A stretch of DNA of 64,000 nucleotides from Nocardia salmonicida NBRC 13393 (lineage in GTDB: Bacteria; Actinomycetota; Actinomycetes; Mycobacteriales; Mycobacteriaceae): positions 1 through 64,000 of the forward strand of contig NZ_BDBR01000036.1 of assembly GCF_001613085.1 (NCBI RefSeq). Direction: 5' to 3'. This document shows, in pieces, positions 35,265-43,838 of the stretch. Position numbers and translations under genes: made by a program. The notes under the pieces were generated by a model. The model was not told the origin of the DNA. It was given only the letters and a program-made list of their open reading frames with translations, and did no database searches. Every line of letters begins with the position of its first letter. Positions within the stretch are counted from its first letter, which is position 1.

Positions 35265-35483
35265 TCAATCGGTGTGCCCTCGCGTGAACCGGCGGATGGC
35301 GTCGGCGTTGTCCTCTGGCACGCGAGGGGTCGACCAGATAGCAATCGTGTCACCGCTGGAACGGTGGCGGACGACGCCCCAGCGGTGTCCGCGGTGGATT
35401 TCTTCGACCTCGAAACGATCGAGGTCGAGCTCTGCGAGGGCCGTATTGATTGCCTTTTTCGGATGCCGCCCCCTGCTGACCAT
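35265..35483 (-). CDS. Small HicA-like putative toxin
   Basis: Protein of 72 residues with HicA-like layout. A first helix KKAINTALAEL is followed by a strand FEVEEIH, then GHRWGVVRH in the place of the HicA G-S-H-x-I-x-R-H motif with its catalytic His, a strand TIAIWSTPR and a final helix. HicA toxins are small double-stranded-RNA-binding-fold ribonucleases that cleave mRNA. The similarity is judged by eye and is distant. ATG 35483 sits 1 bp from a large palindrome and has TATAGT 8 nt upstream, suggesting a leaderless, self-repressed mRNA. First gene of a two-gene operon. Confidence 0.6.
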   Translation of the reverse strand: MVSRGRHPKKAINTALAELDLDRFEVEEIHRGHRWGVVRHRSSGDTIAIWSTPRVPEDNADAIRRFTRGHTD

Positions 35484-35484
35484 G

Positions 35485-35521
35485 TGGTGTGACTATACAC
35501 CGATGGTGCATAGTCACACCA
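35485..35521 (-). promoter_or_regulatory. 37-bp palindrome covering the promoter of the HicA-like operon
   Basis: GGTGTGACTATACACC (35486-35501) and GGTGCATAGTCACACC (35505-35520) are inverted copies with one mismatch, separated by GAT; one further base pair extends each arm. The minus-strand -10 TATAGT lies inside (complement of 35492-35497) and the start codon begins at 35483. A dimeric repressor here would block the promoter. It also lies 65 bp before embB on the other strand. Confidence 0.7.
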
Positions 35522-35571
35522 GCCATTTTACCGACTCGGCGTGCGACCCCTCACAAGTACCGAGGGACCGA

Positions 35572-35585
35572 TAGCATGTCGAACC
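35572..35585 (+). promoter_or_regulatory. -10-like TAGCAT placed for a leaderless embB mRNA
   Basis: TAGCAT (35572-35577) ends exactly 8 nt before GTG 35586, with no ribosome site. The same hexamer and spacing precede the other emb gene at 42711. Confidence 0.45.
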
Positions 35586-38500
35586 GTGCCAGACGCCGCT
35601 ACAGCCGTTCTTACCAAGCCTCCTGCCGACCCGGTGGCCACCGCGAAGGACTTCCGGATCGCGCGATGGATCGCGATCGTCGCCGGGATTCTCGGTGCCC
35701 TGTTCGCGGTGGCCACGCCGTTTCTTCCGGTCACCCAGACGACCGCGCAACTGAACTGGCCGCAGAACGGCACGCTCGCGAACGTGGCCGCACCGCTGAT
35801 GTCGCAGGTGCCGATCGACCTGAATGTGTCGATCCCGTGTTCGGCCGTGGCGACGCTGCCGGAACAGGGCGGCATGCTGCTGGCGACCGCGCCGCCGCAG
35901 GGCGATCGCGCGGCCCTGGAGGCGCTGTTCGTGCGCGTCTCCGATACGGCCGTCGATGTGGTGGATCGCAACGCGGTGGTCGCCTCGGCGGACCGGTCGG
36001 CGATGGACGGGTGCTCGGCGATCCGGATCAGTTCCGATCAGAACCGCACGAGTGCGGAGTTCGTCGGGCTGACCAAGCAGGTGGAGCGGCCGATCGCCGG
36101 TCAGCCGGGCGTGGTGGAAACCGTGCAGATGCCCGTGCAGGGGCAGCTCGCCGGTGACCTGCGGCCCCAGATCGTCGGCGTGTTCACTGATCTCGAAGGT
36201 GCGGTGCCGCCGGGACTCTCGCTGACCTCGACGATCGACACCCGCTTCTCGTCGAGCCCGTCGCTGATCAAGCTGGTGGCGATCATCGCGGCCGTGCTGT
36301 GCACCCTGCTGGCGCTCGGCGCGCTCGGTCGTCTCGACGGCAGTGACGGGCGTGGGCACCGCCGCTTCCTGCCGCGCAACTGGTTGAAGCCGACCTGGGC
36401 CGACGGCGCGGTGGTCGGCACGCTGCTGGTCTGGCATTTCGTCGGCGCCAACACCTCCGACGACGGCTACATCCTGTCGATGGTGCGCGTGGCCCCCGAC
36501 GCGGGTTATATGGCCAACTACTTCCGCTGGTACGGCGTCCCCGAGGCGCCGTTCGGCTGGTACTACTACGTCATCCAGGTGTTCGCGGAGATCTCCACGG
36601 CCAGTCCGTGGGTGCGCGTGCCCGCGCTGATCTGCGCGATCCTGTGCTGGATGGTGATCAGCCGCGAGGTGGTCCCTCGCCTCGGCAATGCGGTGAAGCG
36701 CTCTCAGGTGGCGCTGTGGACCGGCGGACTGGTGTTCCTGGCGTTCTGGCTGCCGTTCGACAACGGCCTGCGTTCGGAGCCGATCGTGGCCCTCGGCGCG
36801 CTGCTCACCTGGGTTTCCATCGAACGCGCCATCGCCACCGGCCGACTGCTGCCCGCCGGCATCGCGGTGCTGATCGCGGCGTTCACGCTCGCCGCCGCGC
36901 CCACCGGCTTGATGTGTGTGGCCGCGCTGCTGGCCGGTATCCGGCCGCTGGTGCGGATCATCGTGCGCCGTCATCGCGAGTTCGGCACGCTCGCGCTGCT
37001 GGCTCCGATCGCGTCGGCGGGTGTGCTCGTGCTCACGGTCGTCTACGGCGACCAGACCTTCGCGGGCATCCAGGAAGCCAATCGGGTGCGTCAGGCCACC
37101 GGCCCGAACCTGGCCTGGTACGAGGACTACCTGCGCTACTACTACATGTTCGTCGAGACCGTCGACGGCTCGCTGGCTCGCCGTTTCGCCTTCCTGGTGA
37201 TGCTGCTGTGCCTGTTCACGACGCTGCTGGTGCTGCTGCGCCGCCGTCAGGTACCGGGGATCGCGTCGGGTCCGACCTGGCGTTTGATGGGAATCGTCTT
37301 CGGCACGATCTTCTTCATGATGTTCAACCCCACCAAGTGGACCCACCACTTCGGCGCCTACGCGGGCATCGCGGGCGGGCTCGCGGCGGTGACCGCGGTG
37401 GCGGTGTCGCAGAGCGCGCTGCGCTCACGCAAGAACCGGGCGATCTTCCTGGCCGGATTGCTGTTCGTGCTCGCGCTGTCGTTCTCCGGCATCAACGGCT
37501 ACTGGTATGTGTCCAGTTACGGCGTGCCGTGGTTCGACAAGACCATCTCGCTGCGCGGCGTGCACTCGAACACGGTGATGCTCATCCTGTTCGGCGTGGC
37601 ATTGGCCCTGGTCGGCTGGTACGCGCTGCGCGAGGACTATGTGCGGCCGGTGCCGTCGGCGAAAACCGAGCGCGGCAAACGGATCCGCAAGTTCGCCGCC
37701 ATCCCGCTCACCATCGTGGTCGGCCTGATGGTGCTGTTCGAGGTGCTCTCACTGGTCAAGGGCGCGACCCAGCAGTACCCCGGCTACTCGCTCGGCCGCT
37801 CCAACATCGACGCGCTGAGCAACAACTCGTGTGGCCTGGCCAACGACGTGCTGGTCGAACCCGACCCGAACGGCGGCAGGCTCGACCCGATCGTCGACCC
37901 GGCCCGTCCGTTCACCGACCCCAACGACCCGCTCGCGGGCACCGGCTCGGTCGGGTTCACCCCCAACGGCGTGCCGAGCGACCTGTCGGCCGACGCGGTC
38001 GAGGTGAAGCCGGGCACCGGCAACACCAGCAACCAGTCGGTGGGCGCGGCCTTCGCCGAAGGCGAGAGCGCGGGCACCGGCGGCGGCGAGGGCGCACGCG
38101 GCATCAACGGTTCGACCGTGGCGCTGCCGTTCGGCCTCGACCCCGCTCAGACCCCGATTCTGGGCTCCTACCAGGAGGGCATGCAGCAGCCTGCCCACCT
38201 GGAATCGGCCTGGTACGGTCTGCCCGCCCGCTCGGACGACTCGCCGCTGGTCGTGATCAGCGCGGCCGGTCGCATCGCCTCCAAGGACGATTCGGGCTCC
38301 GACAAGTACGGCCAGGCGCTGTTCGTCGAATACGGCACCCGCAACCCCGACGGCAGTGTCACCGCGCTCGGCGCCTACCAGCCGCGCGATATCGGCCCCG
38401 CCCCGTCGTGGCGCAACCTGCGGGTGCCGCTGGCCGACCTCCCGACCGAGGTGAACGCGGTACGCGTGATGGTCAACGACCCGATCCTGATCGGCGATCA

Positions 38501-38918
38501 GTGGCTGGCGTTCACCCCGCCTCGGGTGCCGAAGCTGCAGACTCTGGACACGTTCATCGGCCGTGACCAGCCGGTCCTGCTGGACTGGGCCGTGGGCCTG
38601 CAGTTCCCGTGCCAGCGTCCGTTCGCGCACAAGAACGGCGTGGCCGAGGTGGCGAACTACCGGATCCTGCCGGACCGTCCGCTGGCGATCTCGTCGACCG
38701 ACACCTGGCAGGCGCAGGAGTTCGGTGGTCCGCTCGGCATGACGCAGATGTTGGCGAGCCGGGTCACCATCCCGACCTATCTGAAGGACGACTGGGCCCG
38801 CGACTGGGGCTCGCTGGAACGTTACGACCAGTACGCGCAGGCCACGCCCGCCGAGCTGGAGACCGGCACCGCGCCGCGGAACGGCCTGTGGAGCCCGGGC
38901 CCCCTGCGGGTCTTCTAG
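35586..38918 (+). CDS. embB: Arabinosyltransferase, EmbB-like
   Basis: GT-C arabinofuranosyltransferase of 1110 residues that polymerises arabinan from decaprenyl-phospho-arabinose; target class of ethambutol. The N-terminal helix and first periplasmic domain (VTQTTAQLNWPQNGT) come first, then GANTSDDGYIL with the catalytic pair Asp292-Asp293. Many helices follow to about residue 740 and then the C-terminal carbohydrate-binding domain ending GLWSPGPLRVF. LRYYYMFVETVDGSLARRF and LFTTLLVLLRRRQVPG resemble EmbB more than EmbC; the A/B/C assignment is from memory. Met299 stands at the position equivalent to Mtb EmbB Met306. Oriented opposite to the other emb gene. Confidence 0.88.
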   Translation: MPDAATAVLTKPPADPVATAKDFRIARWIAIVAGILGALFAVATPFLPVTQTTAQLNWPQNGTLANVAAPLMSQVPIDLNVSIPCSAVATLPEQGGMLLATAPPQGDRAALEALFVRVSDTAVDVVDRNAVVASADRSAMDGCSAIRISSDQNRTSAEFVGLTKQVERPIAGQPGVVETVQMPVQGQLAGDLRPQIVGVFTDLEGAVPPGLSLTSTIDTRFSSSPSLIKLVAIIAAVLCTLLALGALGRLDGSDGRGHRRFLPRNWLKPTWADGAVVGTLLVWHFVGANTSDDGYILSMVRVAPDAGYMANYFRWYGVPEAPFGWYYYVIQVFAEISTASPWVRVPALICAILCWMVISREVVPRLGNAVKRSQVALWTGGLVFLAFWLPFDNGLRSEPIVALGALLTWVSIERAIATGRLLPAGIAVLIAAFTLAAAPTGLMCVAALLAGIRPLVRIIVRRHREFGTLALLAPIASAGVLVLTVVYGDQTFAGIQEANRVRQATGPNLAWYEDYLRYYYMFVETVDGSLARRFAFLVMLLCLFTTLLVLLRRRQVPGIASGPTWRLMGIVFGTIFFMMFNPTKWTHHFGAYAGIAGGLAAVTAVAVSQSALRSRKNRAIFLAGLLFVLALSFSGINGYWYVSSYGVPWFDKTISLRGVHSNTVMLILFGVALALVGWYALREDYVRPVPSAKTERGKRIRKFAAIPLTIVVGLMVLFEVLSLVKGATQQYPGYSLGRSNIDALSNNSCGLANDVLVEPDPNGGRLDPIVDPARPFTDPNDPLAGTGSVGFTPNGVPSDLSADAVEVKPGTGNTSNQSVGAAFAEGESAGTGGGEGARGINGSTVALPFGLDPAQTPILGSYQEGMQQPAHLESAWYGLPARSDDSPLVVISAAGRIASKDDSGSDKYGQALFVEYGTRNPDGSVTALGAYQPRDIGPAPSWRNLRVPLADLPTEVNAVRVMVNDPILIGDQWLAFTPPRVPKLQTLDTFIGRDQPVLLDWAVGLQFPCQRPFAHKNGVAEVANYRILPDRPLAISSTDTWQAQEFGGPLGMTQMLASRVTIPTYLKDDWARDWGSLERYDQYAQATPAELETGTAPRNGLWSPGPLRVF

Positions 38919-38934
38919 CCATGGAGGTCTTGTA

Positions 38935-38979
38935 GTTCGAGGCCCACAGGGCCGAGAATTCGCGGCGCCAGCCGCCAAA
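38935..38979. repeat. Second copy of the dispersed hairpin module
   Basis: TTCGAGGCCCACAGGGCCGA followed by GCGGCGCCAGCCGCC matches 17864-17908 over about 45 bp with few changes. Both copies keep two small palindromes, GGCCC-RCA-GGGCC and GCGGC-GCCA-GCCGC. The long left arm seen at 17798 is missing here. Confidence 0.6.
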
Positions 38980-38982
38980 GAT

Positions 38983-39017
38983 AAAGGCGCGGATCACAGG
39001 ATGTGGTCCGCGCCTTT
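38983..39017 (+). terminator. Terminator after embB
   Basis: AAAGGCGCGGATCAC (38983-38997) pairs with GTGGTCCGCGCCTTT (39003-39017) with one G-U pair and a 5-nt loop. The remaining stretch to 39363 holds one small frame (39040-39201) and otherwise AT-richer sequence in which I see nothing. Confidence 0.75.
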
Positions 39018-39039
39018 GTGGTCGTATGAGGGACAGGAG

Positions 39040-39201
39040 TCAGACGTTGAGCATGCGACGGTTCAGGTCGCGGCGTAATACCTCTTGTGAAGGCAGTCTT
39101 TCCAGTACCCGCATTACGGCCGGTCGTAGTTCTTGCTTCTCGTCGTTGCTGAGCAACTCGACGAGATCTCGTAGATCCATGTCATCGAAGGCTCCTGTCA
39201 T
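39040..39201 (-). CDS. Possible 53-residue orphan protein between convergent emb genes
   Basis: ATG 39201 opens 53 codons ending TGA at 39040. The product is charged and predicted helical (MDLRDLVELLSNDEKQELRP, then VLERLPSQEVLRRDLNRRM), which looks like a folded or coiled helix pair, not noise. Codon use is unlike the neighbours: CTA, CGA, GTA and a TTA are frequent in a genome that avoids A/T third positions. No good ribosome site precedes it; an internal ATG at codon 8 has GGAG 10 nt upstream. It may be a recent arrival or the end of a lost gene. Confidence 0.4.
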   Translation of the reverse strand: MTGAFDDMDLRDLVELLSNDEKQELRPAVMRVLERLPSQEVLRRDLNRRMLNV

Positions 39202-39363
39202 ACCCACAAGGGTACGTGCTCAAACGTGCAGGCACAGGACCTTTACCATGTCATTTACAGGTGTTTCATCAAATCGAAACCCTAACGGGCACTGAAGGTT
39301 TCATGAGAGACCTGCGCCAGTGCCCGGTCACTGCCCTTACGCTGCCAGTGTCACTACGTGGTC

Positions 39364-42300
39364 CTACTGTGCCCGAATTGCCGGTTCTTTGGCTCGTCCT
39401 GTCTGATCGATCACAGTCACGCCGATCTTCGCGGGCGGTGCGGGCTGATACGGCGTGAACCGCTCCAGCGAGCCCCAGTCACGGCCGAGATCGTGGTCGA
39501 GATAGGTGGGCACAGTCTCGGCCTTCAAGAGCAGATTTGTCCACCCGAGCGGGCCGCCGCCGATGTCGTCCTGCCACGCGTTGGACGCGTCCGAACCGAC
39601 CCTGTCGGGCATGATCCGCCACTGTGGGGCCTCCGCGACGCCGTCGTGGTGCTCGAACGGACGCTGGCAGGGGAACGCGAGGCCGACGTGCCAGTCGAGC
39701 AGCACCGGGTCCGTCCGGCCGACCACCGAGTCCAGGGTGGCCAGTTTCGGCAGGCGCGGCGGTGTGACCGCGAGCCACTGCTTGCCGGTGATGTCGTTGT
39801 CGGCGGCGAGCAGGCGCACCGCGTTCACGCCGACGGGCAGCTGATCGATCGGCACGCGCAGGTTGCGCCACGACGGGGCGGGCCCGATATCCATCGGCGC
39901 GACCGAGCCGGTGACCTCGACGGAACCGTCGGCGGCGCGGGTGCCGTATTCCAGGCGCAGATCCTGGCCGTAGTGCACCACGCCGTCGGTATCGACGTAG
40001 CGGATCCGCCCGGCCGCGGTGACCACGAGGGCCTGGTAGGCGGGATCGTCGCGCACGCTGTCGCCGAGGTCGACGCGATACCACTGTGAGGTCAGCTTCG
40101 CCTGCTGCTGCACGCCGTCCTGGAAGGAGCCGAGGACCGGGGTGCGGGCGGGGTCGAGGCCGAAGGGCAGGGCGACGGTGCTGCCGTTGATGCCGGGTTC
40201 GGCGCTGGTGCCGCCGCCGGTGCCCGCGCCGGTGGTCTTGGTGGTCTTGTTGGCGGAATCGTTGTCGACCGAGTTGGCGCCGCCGACCACGGTTTCGTCG
40301 GCATCGGCGGTGAGGTCGTCGGCTACGCCGTCCGGGGTGAAGCCGGTGGATTCGGCGTTCAGCCCGTCGGCGGGGGCGCCGGTGTAGGGGGTGAGCAGTG
40401 AATCGGCGGTATTCGTTTCCACCAGAACGTCATTGGCGAGGCCGCACGTATTGCCCTGCAGCGAATTGATATTCGACTTCGCGATGGAGTAGGCGGGGTA
40501 CTGGGTGATGGCGCCCTTGGCCATCGACGCCACCTCGAACAGCACGAGCAGGGCCGCCGCGATGGTCAGCGGCATGGTCGCGAAACGATCGAAACGGCCG
40601 GTGTCCGAAGGGGTTCGGTAGGGGTCGCGCAGGTGGAAATACAGCGCGACGAGGAGGGCGAGGATGCTGAGTCCGAGGAACAGGGTCGATACGCCCTTGC
40701 CCGCCACCATCGGCGCCTTGTCCCAGAACGGCACGCCGTAGCTGGACACGTACCACCAACCGTTGGAGCCGGTGAAGGTCATCGCGAGCAGGAACAGAAC
40801 GGCGGCCGCGAACAGCGAGCGATTGCGGGGGGCGCGAATTCCGTTGGTGCCCACAGCCACCGCCGCCAAGGCCGCCAGCGAGCCCGCGAGGCCCGCGTAG
40901 ACGCCGAAGTGGTGGGTCCACTTGGTCGGCGTCCACATCATCAGCAGGAGTGCCGCGAAGACGATGCCGAGGATGCGCACCGAGGGGCCGCGTGAGGTGC
41001 CGGGGATGCGGCCCTTGCGCAGGACCTGCAGGATGCAGACGAGCAGGCACAGCAGCATCACCAGGACGCCGAAACGGCGGGCCAGCGAGCCGTCGGGGGA
41101 GAGCATGAACAGCGAGTCCCAGCGGGTGCGCTCGTCGAACCAGGCGACGTTCGGGCCGACGAGGGTGCGGACTCGGGTGGCTTCCATGACGGTGGCCAGC
41201 GTCTGGTCGGCGAAGACGATGATGAGCACCAGCGTGCCCGCCGCGACGCCGGGGGCAAGGAGCGCGGCATAACGGAAGATCTTGGTGCCCAGTGAGAGTC
41301 GTTCGGGCTCGTGGCCGGCAGGCGCGGCACTCCGGTCGGCGGCGGCGTCGACCGCACTGTCGGCGGCGATCCGGCGTGGTCGCAGACCTTGCGCGCGTTT
41401 GATGATGATCTGCATGACCGGGCGGGTGCCCGCGAGCAGCGCGGCGATGCAGATCAGGCCGGTCGGGCCTGCCGCCAGCGAGAACGCGGCCACGAGGACG
41501 GCCAGGGCGGCGGGCAGCAGTCGCGCGGTGGCGATGGCGCGTTCGATGAGGCACCAGGTGAGCAGGGCGCCCGCCGCGATCAGCGGTTCGGGGCGAAGGC
41601 CGTTGTCGTAGGGGAGCCAGAAGGCGAGGAACACCAGGCCCGCCGTCCACAGCGCCACCTTGTCGCGGCGCACGCGCGCACCGAGGCGGGGCAGCACTTC
41701 TCGGCTGATCACCGCCCAGCAGACCAATCCGGCGGCGAGGGCGGGCAGGCGCATCCACGGGCTTGCGTCGGAGACCTTCGTCATCCAGGCGAGCAGTTCG
41801 TAGGACCAGCCGAACGGGGCCTCCGGCACGCCGAACCAGCGGTAGTAGTTCGCCATGTAGCCCGACGGGCCCGACGCGCGCGCCATATTGAGGATGTAGC
41901 CGTCGTCGGAGGTGTTGGCGCCGATCACATGCCAGCCGAGCAGCGTCACGACCACCACCACGTCGGTGGGGGTGATCCGCCACCAGTGCCGGGGCAGGAA
42001 GCGCCGCGCGCGGCGGCCGTCGGCGGTGTCGAGCAGGTGCAGCGCGATCAACGCGAGCAGGGTGAAGACCCCGGCGCCGATCATTGCCACGAGTTTCAGC
42101 GTGGTCGGCGTCGAGGTGAAGCGGGAGTCGATATCGGCGTGCAGCCGGGCGCCGGTGAGGGCCGCCGCGTCGAGGTCGGTGTAGACGCCGACGATCTGCG
42201 GGCGTTTGTCGACGGTGACGGTGTTGCGGAACGGGGTGCCGTCCTGGCGCGCGGCGCCGACGAACTCGACGGTCGTCGCCTCGATGGTCGAGACGATGCT

Positions 42301-42711
42301 GATCCGCTCGCAACCGCCGATCTCGGCGATCGGCGCCGACAGCATCGGCACATCGCGCGCCTGCACGCCCACCACGCCGTCGCGCACGGTGACGCTCAGC
42401 CCGCGGTCGGCTTTGCCGGAGGCGACCGGAATCGTCGTCAACAGGGTGGTCGTGCTCGGGTTCTCCGCGCCGGGGCCGGGCAGCCCACTCAGCATCGTGC
42501 ACGGCAGCTGCGCGTCGAGCCGCTGCGGCACATACGACACCAGTGGTGCCTCGACGCTGGTCGCGCCCGCCTGCGGCCAGTCCAGGCTCGCGCGGTCCTG
42601 GCGCACCGGCAACAGCGGTGTGAGCAGGGCGAGCACGAACCCGAGCAGCCCACAGACAAGGGCGATCAGGCGGTATCGGGTGAACGCTCGTTCAGATCGG
42701 TCCGGTCGCAC
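39364..42711 (-). CDS. embC: Arabinosyltransferase, EmbC-like
   Basis: GT-C arabinofuranosyltransferase of 1115 residues acting with AftA and AftB in arabinan synthesis on the outer face of the membrane. The catalytic pair is Asp269-Asp270 in GANTSDDGYILNMAR, with Met276 at the ethambutol-resistance position. WFDERTRWDSLFMLSPDGSLARRF and LRKGRIPGT match EmbC rather than EmbB. The C-terminal domain has AFPCQRPFEHHDGVAEAPQWRI. A hydrophilic loop of ~40 residues (about 480-520) is longer than in the other copy. GTG 42711 is chosen because TAGCAT (complement of 42720-42725) ends 8 nt upstream; the frame is open further up into transposon remains. Confidence 0.88.
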   Translation of the reverse strand: MRPDRSERAFTRYRLIALVCGLLGFVLALLTPLLPVRQDRASLDWPQAGATSVEAPLVSYVPQRLDAQLPCTMLSGLPGPGAENPSTTTLLTTIPVASGKADRGLSVTVRDGVVGVQARDVPMLSAPIAEIGGCERISIVSTIEATTVEFVGAARQDGTPFRNTVTVDKRPQIVGVYTDLDAAALTGARLHADIDSRFTSTPTTLKLVAMIGAGVFTLLALIALHLLDTADGRRARRFLPRHWWRITPTDVVVVVTLLGWHVIGANTSDDGYILNMARASGPSGYMANYYRWFGVPEAPFGWSYELLAWMTKVSDASPWMRLPALAAGLVCWAVISREVLPRLGARVRRDKVALWTAGLVFLAFWLPYDNGLRPEPLIAAGALLTWCLIERAIATARLLPAALAVLVAAFSLAAGPTGLICIAALLAGTRPVMQIIIKRAQGLRPRRIAADSAVDAAADRSAAPAGHEPERLSLGTKIFRYAALLAPGVAAGTLVLIIVFADQTLATVMEATRVRTLVGPNVAWFDERTRWDSLFMLSPDGSLARRFGVLVMLLCLLVCILQVLRKGRIPGTSRGPSVRILGIVFAALLLMMWTPTKWTHHFGVYAGLAGSLAALAAVAVGTNGIRAPRNRSLFAAAVLFLLAMTFTGSNGWWYVSSYGVPFWDKAPMVAGKGVSTLFLGLSILALLVALYFHLRDPYRTPSDTGRFDRFATMPLTIAAALLVLFEVASMAKGAITQYPAYSIAKSNINSLQGNTCGLANDVLVETNTADSLLTPYTGAPADGLNAESTGFTPDGVADDLTADADETVVGGANSVDNDSANKTTKTTGAGTGGGTSAEPGINGSTVALPFGLDPARTPVLGSFQDGVQQQAKLTSQWYRVDLGDSVRDDPAYQALVVTAAGRIRYVDTDGVVHYGQDLRLEYGTRAADGSVEVTGSVAPMDIGPAPSWRNLRVPIDQLPVGVNAVRLLAADNDITGKQWLAVTPPRLPKLATLDSVVGRTDPVLLDWHVGLAFPCQRPFEHHDGVAEAPQWRIMPDRVGSDASNAWQDDIGGGPLGWTNLLLKAETVPTYLDHDLGRDWGSLERFTPYQPAPPAKIGVTVIDQTGRAKEPAIRAQ

Positions 42712-42725
42712 GGGGACTGATGCTA
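42712..42725 (-). promoter_or_regulatory. -10-like TAGCAT placed for a leaderless embC mRNA
   Basis: On the minus strand TAGCAT is followed by CAGTCCCC and then GTG, the same hexamer and 8-nt spacing as for embB. The transposon remnant begins only about 60 bp further upstream, so the -35 region may have been replaced by it. Confidence 0.45.
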
Positions 42726-42787
42726 AAGCGTGCCGTCGCACTTTGGTGTGAGCGGTACGGCACCGCCCTTCTCGGGCGTCCATCGGT

Positions 42788-43805
42788 TCAGACAGCGGAT
42801 GCTGGCCGGACTTCGGTTCCCACGTCATTCAGACCTGTTTCACCGATACGGAGGTGGCGGCCAGAGCGGGACTGTCGGTGGGCGTTGCGGACCGGGCCTC
42901 CTGCTTGGGGGTCCCGGACCTGGGTGACACGCTGTTCGGCCCAGGTGGCGAGATTGATCGCGGCATTCAGGTCACGATCGAGCGCGGCGCCGCACGTGTC
43001 GCAATTGAACACTCGCTCGTGCAGTCTCAGATCAGCGCGGGCGCAACCGCAGGTGGAGCATGTTTCAGAAGACGGGTACCAATGCTGCGCTCTCACCAAT
43101 TCACCGCCGCGCCACTGCTGTTTATAGGTGAGTAGCCGGGCGAATTCGGCCCAGCCGGCATCGCTGATCGCTGATCCACCATCGTCCGGCTCGCTGGCTG
43201 ATCGTGGCGAACAGAATATTCGCCCGATCGCTTCCGAGAAGTCGCCGCAGGCGCCGGGTGTCATCGTGTACCGGAATCAGGCCGAGTCCAGACAGTGTTA
43301 CCGATCTCGGCCGCTGCCCGTCGCCGATACGGATGGTGGGCTTCTCGGGAGATTTATTGCGCAGCCGGAACGAAGGCAGGCAGTGGCCTTTCCGCTTGAA
43401 TCGGGGATGCCCCACCCGGGGTCCAGCGCGTTTGTGACGCCGGGAGTCCGTCCATGCTTTCAGCGCACGGCCGCAGTCGACGGCCGATTCTTCGACTACC
43501 TGCTGACAAACGCTGTTCCGCCAAGCCAGCCCGGTGGCCGTGACATCGGCGCTACCTGTGCTGTCGACGGTGATGACGCGGCCCGCATGCACGGCCTTCT
43601 TCCATGCATTGAAGACGTTGATCAGATCGAATCCAGTCCACGGCACTGGCACTGCGGCCTGCCGTTTGTGGGCACGTCGTGCAAGCAAATGCAGTTGCAA
43701 ACATTGGTTGAACGCGAACCTTGCCGCGCCCGCATGCCGAACGAGGCTGTTCAGCTGCTCGACCGTTGGATCGAGGCAGTAGCGGAAGGTGGTGTGCCTG
43801 CTCAT
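42788..43805 (-). pseudogene. IS605-type OrfB/TnpB remnant with internal deletion
   Basis: The N-terminal part (about 43805 to 43168) reads MSRHTTFRYCLDPTVEQLNS, RFAFNQCLQ, PRFKRKGHCLPSFRL and ILFATISQRAGRWWIS as in TnpB. At two tandem CGCTGAT copies (43162-43175) it shifts frame into the C-terminal part AISDAGWAEFARLLTYKQQW. That part carries the zinc ribbon (CSTCGCA, CDTCGAA) and the last RuvC Asp in DRDLNAAINL. The segment between, which holds the first RuvC Asp and the Glu of the IEDL-type motif, is absent, so the nuclease must be inactive. No TnpA is present. It sits directly upstream of embC. Confidence 0.8.
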
Positions 43806-43838
43806 GGCAGCGGTCAGCCTGCCATAGAGCACTGACAG

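Noticed and set aside
35274..35492. A 72-codon plus-strand frame opposite the HicA-like gene
   Set aside because: The minus-strand frame has the family-like motif, the operon layout and the promoter; this one ends in the palindrome and has no ribosome site.
36608..38566. A 652-codon plus-strand frame inside embB
   Set aside because: Out of frame with the recognisable Emb protein and Arg/Pro-rich without motifs.
40430..42502. A 690-codon minus-strand frame inside embC
   Set aside because: Overlaps the true EmbC frame on the same strand and lacks any membrane segment or motif.
43128..43835. A 235-codon plus-strand frame over the TnpB remnant
   Set aside because: The opposite strand shows clear TnpB motifs; this frame has none.
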